Positions 41,265-51,512 are shown, counted from the stretch's first letter. The stretch is 64,000 nt of DNA from Chryseobacterium sp. JM1 (GCF_000737715.1 NZ_JPRN01000001.1:459751-523750), one strand, 5' to 3'. The notes: a model not told the origin generated them from the sequence alone. Numbers and translations are program-made.

Positions 41265-42899
41265 TCACGCCTTTTTCATCTTACTTCTGAACTTCTCAAT
41301 CAAAAAGTAAAACAATAAAAATCCTAATGCAAAAATAGAAAACCTTGACAGCAGATCTCCGGCTCTTGTATAAAACGTCATGGTTTCATACAGATTTACT
41401 TTGGCAAATAGAGTGGTTTTATCACCATAGAAGGTATCGGCTACTATTTCTCCTTTAGCATTGATATGCGCTGAAATACCACTGTTGGCGGCGCGGGCAA
41501 TTTCCCTTCTGGTTTCAATGGCTCTCAGTTTTGCGTAAGAAAGCAACTGTTTGTGGCCTTCTGTAACGCCCCACCATGAGTCGTTCGTCATGATGCCCAT
41601 AAAATTGGCTCCTTTTTTAACATAATCCGTTGTGAATTCGCCATAGATACTTTCGTAGCAGATGACAGGTGCCATTCTGCCTTTGTTGTAAGGATTGGCA
41701 AATGACTTTCTCTCTTCGTCTATTCCTAAAGAAGCAACAGTTCCACCCAGATTAAGCATCGCATCACCCAGAAGAGGTTTTAAAACACTTATGTAAGGGA
41801 ATATTTCCACTCCAGGAACCAATTTTCCTTTGTGATACACCTGAACTTTTTCCTGCGGTGCAATCTGAATAGCCGTATTATAGCTTTCTACCCAAAGATC
41901 AGGATTGATCTGGTAGGCTTCTTTCGGCATCTTCTCCTGATTTTTGTAAAATCGGTGTGATGAAATTCCGGTGGCAAAAACGGCTCCGGAATGTTTCGTT
42001 AAAAATCCTTTGATGTTATTTAAAAGTAAACTCTTATCAAAAGCAGTTTCAGAAATAGAACCTCTTCCCGGAAGAGCAGTCTCAGGGGCGATATAATAAT
42101 CTATTTTTCCTTTTGAATTGCTTTCTGCAAGGCTTAGAAGATCGTTTTCAATGGCAAGGCTGTCCTTTGAATACTTTTCAGCATAAGGATCGAGATCGGG
42201 TTGCAGCATCAGAATATTCACCTGCCCTGAAGGTTTCTCATTAAAGTTATTGTATTTTACCATTGAAATTACCATCGGAAGGATGATCAATGCGCTTACA
42301 ATAGACACATTTCTGATCAGGTCTTTTCTTTTTCTTCCGGCCTCCCAGGTTCTTATGGTGTAGAAAATTAAAACATTAATTAACAGGATCCAAAAGCTTC
42401 CTCCGGTGGCTCCCAAAGTGTCATACCATTGTATTAATTTAGGGTAATCTGAAAATACATTTCCTAAATTCAGCCATGGCCATGTCAATTCCCAGTTCAG
42501 ATGGAATTTTTCAAAACTCATCCATATGGCAATCAGAAAACCTAATCCCCAGTACGTTCCCTGTGCGTTTTTGTACCAGTGGTAGCATTGGAAAACAAGG
42601 GAGTACAGAAATGAATTGACCAGTACCGGGAATACAACTGCCATCATAGAATGGCTTCCGTCCGGATTTTTGGCGCCATATAACCATCCAGTAGTTACGA
42701 TATTCCAGACTACAAAACAAAGATAGGAAAGCCCAAAGACCATCCAGCTTTTTCTTTTGTAAGCTGAAAATTTTGATATGCCGTGTTCCATCATCAGAAG
42801 AGGAACAAGGGCAATAAATATAAAAAACGGAACTCCGTAAGTAGGCCACGAAACAGACAGCAGCATCGCTGAAATGAGCGTAAGTAAAACGTATTTCAT
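41265..42899 (-). CDS. lnt: Apolipoprotein N-acyltransferase
   Basis: A 544-residue inner-membrane enzyme that adds the third acyl chain to lipoproteins. About six membrane helices fill the first 210 residues, followed by a nitrilase-type domain with the catalytic Glu (APETALPG), Lys (YHKGKLVPGVE) and Cys (APVICYESIYGEF), and a final membrane helix near residue 520. The many lipoproteins in this window are its substrates. Single gene. Confidence 0.95.
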   Translation of the reverse strand: MKYVLLTLISAMLLSVSWPTYGVPFFIFIALVPLLMMEHGISKFSAYKRKSWMVFGLSYLCFVVWNIVTTGWLYGAKNPDGSHSMMAVVFPVLVNSFLYSLVFQCYHWYKNAQGTYWGLGFLIAIWMSFEKFHLNWELTWPWLNLGNVFSDYPKLIQWYDTLGATGGSFWILLINVLIFYTIRTWEAGRKRKDLIRNVSIVSALIILPMVISMVKYNNFNEKPSGQVNILMLQPDLDPYAEKYSKDSLAIENDLLSLAESNSKGKIDYYIAPETALPGRGSISETAFDKSLLLNNIKGFLTKHSGAVFATGISSHRFYKNQEKMPKEAYQINPDLWVESYNTAIQIAPQEKVQVYHKGKLVPGVEIFPYISVLKPLLGDAMLNLGGTVASLGIDEERKSFANPYNKGRMAPVICYESIYGEFTTDYVKKGANFMGIMTNDSWWGVTEGHKQLLSYAKLRAIETRREIARAANSGISAHINAKGEIVADTFYGDKTTLFAKVNLYETMTFYTRAGDLLSRFSIFALGFLLFYFLIEKFRSKMKKA

Positions 42900-42940
42900 T
42901 AAATTGATTTAACATACAAATTTAATGTTTTTGAAATGAA

Positions 42941-42948
42941 TAAATTTG
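42941..42948 (+). promoter_or_regulatory. Putative -7 box of the VanZ-family gene
   Basis: TAAATTTG fits TAnnTTTG and ends 6 bases before the ATG at 42955, implying almost no leader. The -33 region is weak. Confidence 0.45.
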
Positions 42949-42954
42949 CACTTG

Positions 42955-43377
42955 ATGTTAAAGAAATTTTACAAAATCATTATTGTTCCGTATACGCTGT
43001 TTTTACTCTATCTCATGTTTTTGGGCATGGGCAGATTTCAGTATGATGATAATCTGATTACAGTAGAACCTGTTTTCTCTACCATAGAATTTATTCACAA
43101 CACCATTAGCTGGAAAGATATTGTAATCATTGTTTTGGGGAATATTGTTATGTTTATTCCTTTCGGGTTTCTGGGCTGGATTTTTCCCCGGCTTAGAGAT
43201 TTGAAAATACTCATGTACACTTTTATGGCATCCATCGTCATCGTTGAAGCGCTTCAGTATTTTACAAGAATGGGCATATTTGAGGTAGATGATATTCTTC
43301 TGAATACCCTCGGTGTTTGTCTCGGTTGGCTGCTGTGTGGATTTATCGAAAAGAAATTTAGCCGTTTAGTTCTTTAG
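42955..43377 (+). CDS. VanZ-family membrane protein
   Basis: About 140 residues from ATG at 42955; a TTG 9 bases upstream is less likely because it lies in the -7 box. Four membrane helices with the VanZ-like patterns NIVMFIPFGFLGW, SIVIVEALQYF and F-EVDDILLNTLGVCLGW. VanZ gives low-level teicoplanin resistance in enterococci; most homologues have no known role. The 3' end overlaps the convergent proC gene by 20 bases. Confidence 0.88.
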   Translation: MLKKFYKIIIVPYTLFLLYLMFLGMGRFQYDDNLITVEPVFSTIEFIHNTISWKDIVIIVLGNIVMFIPFGFLGWIFPRLRDLKILMYTFMASIVIVEALQYFTRMGIFEVDDILLNTLGVCLGWLLCGFIEKKFSRLVL

Positions 43378-44161
43378 CTCGTTTCTCAGCATTTAAAATT
43401 CCGTTTTTTAAAATCTCTTTAAAGCTGTTGTCTTCAAAAGTTTTCAAAGCCGCTTCAGTTGTTCCGCCTTTGGACGCGACATCTTTGATCAACTGTTCAA
43501 GACTTTTCTCAGAATTGTTGATCAGGTGATAGGCACCCAGCATCGTTTGCTGGACAAACAGTTTGGACAGATTTTCATCAATACCCATTTCTACGCCGGC
43601 TTTGATCATAGCATCTACGATATAGTAAAAGTAAGCAGGTCCGCTTCCTGAAAGTGCTGTAACGCCGTCCAGAAGATCTTCGTTTTCGAGATAGACTGAC
43701 CTTCCCGTGCTGTTCAATAATCGTTCAATATTGATCAGCTGACTGAAAGAAATGCCTCCTGCAGCGGTATATCCTGTGATTCCCATTCCCAGAAGGGTAG
43801 GAGAGTTTGGCATGGCTCTTACGACAAGCGGGTGATTGAGTAAGGTCTGGATTTTTTCAATTTTAATCCCAGCCATAATAGACAGAACCATCTGATTTTC
43901 TTTTAATGTAAACTTGAAATTCTGAGTAACATGCTGAAAATCCTGAGGTTTTACGGCGATGATAATAAGATCGGCATCCAGTTCCTTCGTTTCTTCAAAA
44001 GTAGAAATCTGGGATTTGGGAAACTCTTCTGCTATTTTAGAAATTTTGGACTGACTTCGAGTGATCAGATGAAGATCCTGAGGTTTAATCAGTTCATATT
44101 TTAAAAATGATTTTGAAAAGGAAAGGCCCATATTGCCGGCTCCGAGAATAGCTATTTTCAT
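43358..44161 (-). CDS. proC: Pyrroline-5-carboxylate reductase
   Basis: A 267-residue NAD(P)H enzyme, last step of proline synthesis. The Rossmann start IAILGAGNMGLSFSKSFL, the VRAMPNSPTLLGMGITGY segment and the signature-like GSGPAYFYYIVDAMIKAGVEMG plus SKGGTTEAAL are all present. Normal length. It overlaps the VanZ gene end to end and lies downstream of an Sm-like protein gene on the same strand. Confidence 0.95.
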   Translation of the reverse strand: MKIAILGAGNMGLSFSKSFLKYELIKPQDLHLITRSQSKISKIAEEFPKSQISTFEETKELDADLIIIAVKPQDFQHVTQNFKFTLKENQMVLSIMAGIKIEKIQTLLNHPLVVRAMPNSPTLLGMGITGYTAAGGISFSQLINIERLLNSTGRSVYLENEDLLDGVTALSGSGPAYFYYIVDAMIKAGVEMGIDENLSKLFVQQTMLGAYHLINNSEKSLEQLIKDVASKGGTTEAALKTFEDNSFKEILKNGILNAEKRAKELNG

Positions 44162-44189
44162 GTTTGTGCTCTTTATTTATAAGTGGTAT

Positions 44190-44744
44190 TTATTTCAGGT
44201 ACTTTCTGAAAACTTTAGAATAGTTGTCGTTAAAGTTGATGAGATCAATATTTTTGAAAGAAATTTTATCAGGTTTTTTATGGATTCTCCCCGTTGCATC
44301 ATAGTTATTGATTACAACCGATTTCTCGTTTACTTCTAAAATTTCACCAATTGAAAACAAATCCTTTTTATTTTTTTTACTTTCAACAATACAGTGGTAG
44401 TCTTGTTTTTTTATTGATTTAAAAAGAGATTCTGCATTTTCCAGATTTGTTTTATCAATAATTTTGTGATCAAACTGTATCAGGTTTTCATCCATATAGA
44501 TAGCCTTGGAAACTTTATCATATACATTATTACGGATGCTTGTAATTCTGTCATAGGGAATAATTTTAATGCCCATTAACGCAAAATCACTGGATTCCTC
44601 AATCATGACGAAATCATCAGAAAACTTGACTAAAAAGCCAAATACAGCAGAATCATTATCAAGATAAACCTTCACGAAATCCGTGTTCGAAATATGCTTT
44701 TTGATTAATTTTTTAAATTCCTTTTCTGAATACTTTTTACCCAT
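44190..44744 (-). CDS. Hypothetical cytoplasmic protein with two Sm-like/SH3-like repeats
   Basis: A 184-residue protein without signal or membrane segment. Two similar halves appear: VYLDNDSAVFGFLVKFSDDFVMIEE then IIPYDRITSIRNN (about 25-75), and CIVESKKNKKDLFSIGEILEVNEKSVVINN then ISFKNIDLINFNDNY (about 117-178). Each looks like a small beta-barrel of the Sm or SH3 type, as found in RNA-binding proteins. I know no named family. Same strand as proC, 28 bases upstream. Confidence 0.7.
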   Translation of the reverse strand: MGKKYSEKEFKKLIKKHISNTDFVKVYLDNDSAVFGFLVKFSDDFVMIEESSDFALMGIKIIPYDRITSIRNNVYDKVSKAIYMDENLIQFDHKIIDKTNLENAESLFKSIKKQDYHCIVESKKNKKDLFSIGEILEVNEKSVVINNYDATGRIHKKPDKISFKNIDLINFNDNYSKVFRKYLK

Positions 44745-44809
44745 AATCCCGATATTTTTAGCTAAAATAAAACTATTTAACCAAAAATAAGGTCTGAATC
44801 AGGTTAAAT

Positions 44810-45961
44810 CTATTCAGTTGGGAATTCCGGACGTCTCATTTTAAACTTTGTTCCTGAAAGAGATTCCAGGAAAGAAACGAGCGCTCTGGTTTCTTCTTTC
44901 GTTAAGTTCAGAGGCTTTAATAAAGGATCGGTATTAGGGTGCATTGGATCCAGTTTCTTTTTTTCAGGACTGGGGTCCAATTGGTGCATTCCGCTATTGT
45001 AAATATTCACAACACCTTCAAGATCGTTGAAGAGTCCGTTGTGCATCCATGGTTGGGTAAGCATTAGATCTCTTAATTGGGGAGTTCTGAATTTACCCAC
45101 ATCTTCAGGTTTTTTGGTGACGTCATACAGTCCCAGATCCTGGTATTTCTTTTTGTAATAGGTAAGCCCGATATTGTGGAAAGATTCATCTGTAAGGTAC
45201 TGCCCGTTATGACAATTCATGCAGCGGGCTTTGGTACGGAAAATATGCATTCCGTAGATTTCCTCATCGGATAAAGCACTGTATTTTCCTTCCAGAAATT
45301 TATCGAAACGGCTGGGTTGGCTTTTGATGGTTTTCTGAAAATCGGCAATAGCTTTTACGATTCTGTCATACGTCACTTTGTCTGTGCCGTATGCTTTTTT
45401 GAAAAGTTCCTGGTATCCTTTCACGGCCTGTATTTTGGCAGGCAGAGTTTTTACATCCATTGCCATTTCGTGATGGGCACCCAGGGGACCCGCAGCCTGC
45501 TCTTCAAGGGTTTTTGCTCTTCCGTCCCAGAAAAATGACTGACGTTCTGCAATATTATAAAGGGAGATAGAATTTCTGTTTCCTAAAAGATGGTCGCTTC
45601 CCAAAGCCACACGTCTGCGGTCGGACCAACCCATTTCCGGATCGTGGCATGAGCTGCACGAAACCTGGCTTGATTTGGATAATTTAGGATCGAAGAAGAG
45701 CATTTTACCTAAAATAACATTAGGCTTATCCTGCTCCGTGAAAAAAGCAGTATCATTTTTAATAGGAGCAAATTCTTTCCATTGGATACCGTAATCGATA
45801 TCGGGTTTTGGCCAGTCGGTGATTGCTTTTTTGTAGCTTTTTACAATATCTTCAATACCCGGATCCTGCATATTCGAAAGATCCTGATGTACTTTAGGGG
45901 TGAAACTCCACAATACCAATAAAACCAATCCTAAAACCCAATATATACCTCTTTTCATCAC
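44810..45961 (-). CDS. Di-haem cytochrome c peroxidase family protein
   Basis: A 383-residue periplasmic protein with an N-terminal signal or anchor (about 1-20). Two haem c sites are seen, CSSCHDPEMGW (about 100) and CMNCHNGQYLTD (about 245), with FRTPQLRDLMLTQPWMHNG in the second domain, as in the CcpA/MauG family. Members reduce hydrogen peroxide or oxidise other substrates. Last gene of a four-gene operon; its first base touches the stop of the DUF6850 gene, so they are translated together. Confidence 0.9.
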   Translation of the reverse strand: MMKRGIYWVLGLVLLVLWSFTPKVHQDLSNMQDPGIEDIVKSYKKAITDWPKPDIDYGIQWKEFAPIKNDTAFFTEQDKPNVILGKMLFFDPKLSKSSQVSCSSCHDPEMGWSDRRRVALGSDHLLGNRNSISLYNIAERQSFFWDGRAKTLEEQAAGPLGAHHEMAMDVKTLPAKIQAVKGYQELFKKAYGTDKVTYDRIVKAIADFQKTIKSQPSRFDKFLEGKYSALSDEEIYGMHIFRTKARCMNCHNGQYLTDESFHNIGLTYYKKKYQDLGLYDVTKKPEDVGKFRTPQLRDLMLTQPWMHNGLFNDLEGVVNIYNSGMHQLDPSPEKKKLDPMHPNTDPLLKPLNLTKEETRALVSFLESLSGTKFKMRRPEFPTE

Positions 45962-47485
45962 TTAAAATGTTATTCCGATGCTTCCTCCGGCAAAATTATT
46001 ATTTTTTCCCTGAATTTTTTGTGATTGGTACTGTACACTTGCAAAGAATGCGGGTAATTTTTCAAGCTTAAAATCATACCGTACAGATGCTCCAAATGTA
46101 GTGATATCACTTGCCTGGAAATTGAAATCATGAAGCATCCATTCGTCGACTCCGGCATTTGGTGTGGTAGCCAGTGCATTAATAGATTTACTCACCCTTC
46201 TTGTAGAAAAATAAGGCTGGAATGTAACCATTTGACGGTCATTGATCTGCTGTTTCAGGTCTGCATTGATCCCGAAATAAGAGTAAATAAATTTTTGTCC
46301 TGCATCTGGAAATAATCTTCTTTCTTTAATTTCTTCACGGCCAAAAAAAGGAATTGCGGTCACCGAAAAATTGTCTTTGGTGTACTGATAGAACCCTTTT
46401 ATGGTCGTTTCGTAATTTTCCCTGCGGTAAGATTCTCTTTTAAAAACTTGGGTTAAAGCTACGGTGTTTAGGGAATAGCCATATTCTGATCCTGTATTTC
46501 TTGCTGCCCTGTAGTTGACTAACAAGCCTAATCTGTGTTTTTCATAAACAGTGAAGAACTTGGCTCCTTCTATTTCAAAGCTTTCATTTTTCAGATCAGA
46601 AATATCAAAGAAAGTATTGGAACTGTCATTATAACTTTTCTTATTGTTACCCGTTCCAGCGGATGCCTGAAGGTAAAAATCCTGACCTCCGTTTCCGGAA
46701 ATCTGAATTCCTCCCCTGTAAGTAAACTCTTCAAACGTGTTTTTGGGAAATGTTCCCCCATTAAAGAGATAGTTGGAAAAGCCAAAGCCTGACATCTGAT
46801 ACACATAAGGTCTTCCCAATAAACTCTGGAAGTTGACAGAATTATTTTGGGTATATTTATTCAATTCACCGAAAATACCTATTTCATACGCCTTGAAGAC
46901 CTTGTAGTTCAGTCCGGCATTAATTTTCAGATCAGAAGTCGTGCTTCTCATTCTCGGATCTTTTGAGCGGTATCCAAGCTGTGCGGAATAGCTTACCTGT
47001 CCGGCAAGGGTCCAGCGGTTTAATTTTTGGAGATATCCACCGGCAAACTGATAGCGTTCCAGGTTTAATTTACCTCCTACAGAATCTGCGGTGATGTAAG
47101 GGGCAACGCGGTCATAATCTAAAGTTTCATTCCATTTTACGGAATTGACTTTTAAGTTCTGATAGCTTGCATTTCCCCAGACATAGCGGTTGGGCTTTAG
47201 TTTTTGGAAAGATTTTGCTTCTACCGTTAAGCCTTTACTGCCGCTTCCCAACTGCTGGCGGTAGCTTTTTTCATTATTGCTATGATATCCGGTATTAAAT
47301 TCTGAGAAGGAAGCAGAACTATAATCCGACATTGATGCCGGATTATAGTAAAAATTATTTTTAAAATGTCTTTCTGTGCTGTACTGGTTGTTAAGAGTTT
47401 TGAAAAGACTCAGACTGTCCTGAGCTTTTGCTGTTAATGAAAACCCAATCAACAGTAAGAAGAAAGAACTTTTGGTATGTCGCAT
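45962..47485 (-). CDS. DUF6850-type outer-membrane beta-barrel protein
   Basis: A 507-residue protein with a signal peptide (cut near AKAQD, residue 22) and many amphipathic strands (NRYVWGNASYQNL, RLGLLVNYRAARN) ending in the aromatic barrel C-terminus GGSIGITF. It matches my memory of the DUF6850 barrel family that accompanies DUF4876 lipoproteins. It could be a pore or an assembly partner in the outer membrane. Third gene of the operon. Function unknown. Confidence 0.78.
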   Translation of the reverse strand: MRHTKSSFFLLLIGFSLTAKAQDSLSLFKTLNNQYSTERHFKNNFYYNPASMSDYSSASFSEFNTGYHSNNEKSYRQQLGSGSKGLTVEAKSFQKLKPNRYVWGNASYQNLKVNSVKWNETLDYDRVAPYITADSVGGKLNLERYQFAGGYLQKLNRWTLAGQVSYSAQLGYRSKDPRMRSTTSDLKINAGLNYKVFKAYEIGIFGELNKYTQNNSVNFQSLLGRPYVYQMSGFGFSNYLFNGGTFPKNTFEEFTYRGGIQISGNGGQDFYLQASAGTGNNKKSYNDSSNTFFDISDLKNESFEIEGAKFFTVYEKHRLGLLVNYRAARNTGSEYGYSLNTVALTQVFKRESYRRENYETTIKGFYQYTKDNFSVTAIPFFGREEIKERRLFPDAGQKFIYSYFGINADLKQQINDRQMVTFQPYFSTRRVSKSINALATTPNAGVDEWMLHDFNFQASDITTFGASVRYDFKLEKLPAFFASVQYQSQKIQGKNNNFAGGSIGITF

Positions 47486-47503
47486 AATAAGATAATCTGA
47501 CTT

Positions 47504-48730
47504 TTAGTGTACAATACCGTCTTTAAGACTTGGTTCAGAATCTTTGGTAAAGTCTTTAGACGAATTGTTGGTATCCATATAAAGATCTTTCCCATTGTCC
47601 ATCTGTCCTGTTACTTTACGTCTTACAGATTTTCCATAACGGGTAGGGTCTTTATCAATTGTTCCTACCGATGTCCATCCTCCATCGATGCTCGCTGAAG
47701 TTAATACGTGTACAAATTTGGTTGAAATACTGTTGTTTACCCCATCTATGATCCATGAGTTGGGAATAGAGTACGCGCTTTTTGAAGTAACTCCTCCTGC
47801 ACTGTTTTGGTAAGTGTAATTATATTTGAAATTCGTTAGGAATGTATTTTCATTTTCTCCTGCAGGGAAACGGGCAATCACATAGCTTTCAAATCCACGG
47901 TCGTGAAGGAAGAACATATTGAAATTCATCTGCGTGTAAATGATTCTCGCATTCGGTACAGAAGGGTTGTCTACCTGTCCCAGTGCCGGGTTTACAGACG
48001 GAAATTCAAAGTTGGCGTTGTGAAGATCAAATGCTGTACTTGTGTTTTCCTTATGATTAATAGCATTGTCTGCAATAACGATGAAGTCACCTGGCTGTAC
48101 AGGATATTCATTTCCTGTTCCGGGTAAAACCATCACCGCTTTTACAGGGAATGAAAGATCTTTGTTATAGGGAGTAGGGTTTTTATCATCCGTGGTCAGG
48201 AATTCCGACTGGCCCAGAATAAGTTTGTCGGCATACAATACTTTTTTGGTGCTGTTGGTTAATTTGAAGTAACGGCTTGAATTATAGTTTTTACCATCAA
48301 CGGTTTTCACGCCTGTAAAGAATACTTCTTCAATGATAAAATCCTGGTGGAATTTTTTCAGAATCAACGGGATCTCAAGAGTAGTGATTAATTTTGAGAT
48401 GTCAGTCTGTGCAGAAGCCCCCACTCCAATCTCATCATTGTTTGAAACGATGACACCATTTACTGTAATCTTATAAGAACCGTAAGGAACCTCGAAAGTA
48501 TGGATGTTTTTGTTTTCTATTGTTTGTTTAATGATGGCTCCCGTGTTCACTTCTTTCAGCTCTACGTCAAGGGTTTTGTACGAAGAAATATCATCTCCCG
48601 AAAAAGACAAAGTTAAAACTCCTTTCTGGGCAGTTGTTACTCCGAAATCATCATCGCTGGAGCAAGAAGTTACCGTAAATGTAGCGGTCATCATTGCTGC
48701 TAAACTTAATAGTATAACTCTTTTTTTCAT
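47504..48730 (-). CDS. DUF4876 lipoprotein
   Basis: A 408-residue lipoprotein (lipobox VTSC at about residues 20-23, then SSDDD, a common surface-export tag in this phylum). An N-terminal Ig-like domain (about 35-130, with LDVELKEVNTG and FEVPYGSYKITVNG) is followed by the DUF4876 core (FIIEEVFFTGVKTVDGKNY, RYFKLTN, PGDFIVIADNAINH). It probably sits on the outer face next to the TonB receptor, in the place where SusD-type proteins bind substrate. Second gene of the operon. Confidence 0.85.
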   Translation of the reverse strand: MKKRVILLSLAAMMTATFTVTSCSSDDDFGVTTAQKGVLTLSFSGDDISSYKTLDVELKEVNTGAIIKQTIENKNIHTFEVPYGSYKITVNGVIVSNNDEIGVGASAQTDISKLITTLEIPLILKKFHQDFIIEEVFFTGVKTVDGKNYNSSRYFKLTNSTKKVLYADKLILGQSEFLTTDDKNPTPYNKDLSFPVKAVMVLPGTGNEYPVQPGDFIVIADNAINHKENTSTAFDLHNANFEFPSVNPALGQVDNPSVPNARIIYTQMNFNMFFLHDRGFESYVIARFPAGENENTFLTNFKYNYTYQNSAGGVTSKSAYSIPNSWIIDGVNNSISTKFVHVLTSASIDGGWTSVGTIDKDPTRYGKSVRRKVTGQMDNGKDLYMDTNNSSKDFTKDSEPSLKDGIVH

Positions 48731-48753
48731 GTTATTTTCTTTTGATATATATA

Positions 48754-51507
48754 TTAAAAATTATAATTTAATTCCATTCCGAAATAGGGAGTATTCAGTC
48801 CTTTTCTGTACACTTTTACATTGTTGAACGTATAAGGAGCACTGTAATTGAAAAGTCTGTTGACAAACAGTGAAGTCTTTAGAGCTTTGTAAATGCTCTT
48901 CGTTATTTTAATGTTTCCGGTAAGCGTAAAAGTGGTTATTTTGTCCAGGTTATCAGTTACAGATACATTTCTTACCAGCCACTGCTTATAAATATCTGTT
49001 CTGTCCGCATCCGTGAAAGGATGGATGATGCCGTCTGCTCCATAATAAGAAATAGGTTCAGCGATTCTTCTGTCATTAATACTGTGATCATACAAACTTC
49101 CCTGTAAAGAAGCCGAAACAATCAGATCCAGGCTTGGAAGGTAAGTATCGATCAGTACGTTGTAATTGATGTTGGAATTATTATAACCATTATCATTTTT
49201 ATAAATTCCGTAATAAGGGAATGGTCCTACACCAATGGATACACTGGGCTTGAAAGCATAAGGAACGGAGTTTCTGTACTGCGTTTTAAACCAGGCACCG
49301 GTAAACGTAAACCTTGTATTAATAGCTTTTATTCTTGGCGAAGTATATCCAAATTCGATCCCCTGTTTTAAAGTTTCACTTCCGTTTTCTGTCACCAGAT
49401 ATTCCCCAAGGTTTGTTTTTAATTCGTAAGGAACATTTGTAAGATCCGGTCCGTTAGGGGTCCATTGGGAGAGGTCTACCTGTGTAGCATCATATTGTTT
49501 GTAAGAATGAGCTGCCGTACGAACCATATTACGGAAACCATTGTTCATATCTTCTTTGAAATAAGTCACGAAAAGCTCATGGTTTCTGTAGCTCAGGTCG
49601 AGACGGATTTCCTTTTTTATACTTTTAGCGGCTTCAATCGCTTTATTTTCTCTCGATTGTACGTAGGTCATGAAGTTGACATAGCGGTACTGTTCATTGT
49701 TATGGTAATAATTCAGCTGAGTATAATCCCAGTAGTCTTTATTCGGGTAAAGCATCAGGAGCGTAGGCTGCTTATAGAAAAGACCGTATCCTAAAGTGAT
49801 GTCCGTCTTCAAAGGATAATTGTTGATCATCAGATGCGGAAGGTTGTACTGGAAATTCAATCTGGGCTCTGTAAAAATTTTTTTGCTGATGGCAAATGAT
49901 CGGTCAATCCCTAAATTTTTAGACATTCTTAAACCTGCATACAAAGTAAATTTATGCTGATCAAGCGCATAGCTCATCTGGTCACCGAAAAAAGCAGATA
50001 ACAGATTAGAGGCTGGAATTTCATCATATGCTCTCGGTCTTTCTATATTGACAGAAGCAGATGGAGGGGTTGTCATATCGTACTGCAGGCCTTTTCCGTT
50101 ATTTTTTGAATACCTCCAGTCAAGTCCGGCTTCATAATTATGGGTAATTCCTCCCGTTTTTCTTACTCCATTAGCTTTGAATAAAGCAGTAATATCCAAT
50201 GGTTTTCCTTCCGTAGAAAAATTGGCAACATAACGAAGATTGGGATAAAATCCTACATTTTCACCCTGTTCAGTAGCCAGAGAAAATGAACGTGGCCCCG
50301 AAAGCTGAATCAGTTTTACCTGCTCAATTTTTTCAAAACCCTGGCGGATAGCCGTGTTTAAAGTAAATTTATTGAAGAAAGAAGCCTTGTCCAGCTGATA
50401 AATGAAATTGTTGGTCAGGCTGATTCTTGTATTCGTAGATTCATACTTATCCGTTGAAGGATATCCGTTGTCCGGATCGTATTTCATTTTGTCAATGTTG
50501 GTAGAAAAGTCAATGTTGGACCTCCATTCCAAAGGTCTGCCCCATACATTTGATATTTTCTTTGAACGGATAGAAGCTGTGATACGCTGGTAATTTTCGA
50601 ATTCATTCGTAGGATCAGATTTAGAATCAAGATAATCCGCACTGGCGCTCAGCTGCCATTGATCTGTAATTTTAAAACCCTTACTTACATAATACTGTTT
50701 GCTGTATCCATCCGCTTTGAATCGGGCCTGTAGAGGAGATTGTCCTATTTTACGTTCTATTTTGATCAGTCCCGAAGTAAGATCACCATAAGAGGCAGAA
50801 GGAATTCCTCTGATAATTTCTACTTTTTCAATATCATTCGTAGAAATAGTCCTCATGTCTACTCCTGAAAAAGCTGTTTCCCTGCCTTTAGGACCGTTTG
50901 AAAACTGCTTTGGATCTATTGAAATCTGCAAATCTGCATTGGAATTAATGATATTGTCATCCACCATAAACTGAACACCAAGCGATGAGGTGCTGTACTT
51001 ATCACCCGAAAGGTCGCCTGTATTTTCTCTCAGAGTCGCTTTATTTACCCCTTTTAAAGAAGGATATTTTGCCAGTCCGCCGGGCAGTAATTCCATCAGG
51101 TCGGTAAAACTAGATGGCTGTAAATGCTGCATCGCCTGTCTGTCTATCACAGATTTGGTAGTTAATCCCTTACTTTCTTTTGAGAATATCACAACCTCTT
51201 CCAGTTTATTAACAGGTTTAAGACTGATCGTAATAGATTGCGTGGAAGCAACCGTAATTGTAAGTTCCTTATCCTCGTAGCCCGGATATGTTATTTTGAT
51301 GGTATGTTTTCCTTTTGAGAGAGGAATACTTGTATTTCCTTCCTGATCTGTAGAGGCAGAGATCTGGCCAATAACAACAGAAACTCCACTTAGTTCTTTA
51401 TGGTCTTCATTGAAAACTTTAATGCTTACCGGAGATTTCTCTTCCTGTGCATAAAACAACTGTGTGGAAAAAAAGAAAAGAACAACGAAATATAAAAACC
51501 TGGTCAT
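48754..51507 (-). CDS. TonB-dependent receptor of the DUF4876/DUF6850/peroxidase operon
   Basis: A 917-residue outer-membrane receptor. Signal peptide (to about FYAQE, residue 21), then a carboxypeptidase-regulatory-like domain (about 26-95, GVSVVIGQISASTDQEGNTS), a plug (LEEVVIFSKES ... VEIIRGIPSASYGDLTSG), and a barrel ending GMELNYNF. First gene of the operon. Two identical-type palindromes around its promoter suggest tight control, perhaps by metal or iron. The ligand is unknown; association with a haem peroxidase hints at a redox or metal substrate. Confidence 0.9.
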   Translation of the reverse strand: MTRFLYFVVLFFFSTQLFYAQEEKSPVSIKVFNEDHKELSGVSVVIGQISASTDQEGNTSIPLSKGKHTIKITYPGYEDKELTITVASTQSITISLKPVNKLEEVVIFSKESKGLTTKSVIDRQAMQHLQPSSFTDLMELLPGGLAKYPSLKGVNKATLRENTGDLSGDKYSTSSLGVQFMVDDNIINSNADLQISIDPKQFSNGPKGRETAFSGVDMRTISTNDIEKVEIIRGIPSASYGDLTSGLIKIERKIGQSPLQARFKADGYSKQYYVSKGFKITDQWQLSASADYLDSKSDPTNEFENYQRITASIRSKKISNVWGRPLEWRSNIDFSTNIDKMKYDPDNGYPSTDKYESTNTRISLTNNFIYQLDKASFFNKFTLNTAIRQGFEKIEQVKLIQLSGPRSFSLATEQGENVGFYPNLRYVANFSTEGKPLDITALFKANGVRKTGGITHNYEAGLDWRYSKNNGKGLQYDMTTPPSASVNIERPRAYDEIPASNLLSAFFGDQMSYALDQHKFTLYAGLRMSKNLGIDRSFAISKKIFTEPRLNFQYNLPHLMINNYPLKTDITLGYGLFYKQPTLLMLYPNKDYWDYTQLNYYHNNEQYRYVNFMTYVQSRENKAIEAAKSIKKEIRLDLSYRNHELFVTYFKEDMNNGFRNMVRTAAHSYKQYDATQVDLSQWTPNGPDLTNVPYELKTNLGEYLVTENGSETLKQGIEFGYTSPRIKAINTRFTFTGAWFKTQYRNSVPYAFKPSVSIGVGPFPYYGIYKNDNGYNNSNINYNVLIDTYLPSLDLIVSASLQGSLYDHSINDRRIAEPISYYGADGIIHPFTDADRTDIYKQWLVRNVSVTDNLDKITTFTLTGNIKITKSIYKALKTSLFVNRLFNYSAPYTFNNVKVYRKGLNTPYFGMELNYNF

Positions 51508-51512
51508 TTGTA

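Noticed and set aside
42955..43377. Glycopeptide resistance determinant
   Set aside because: A lone VanZ-family membrane protein without other van genes does not support a resistance call.
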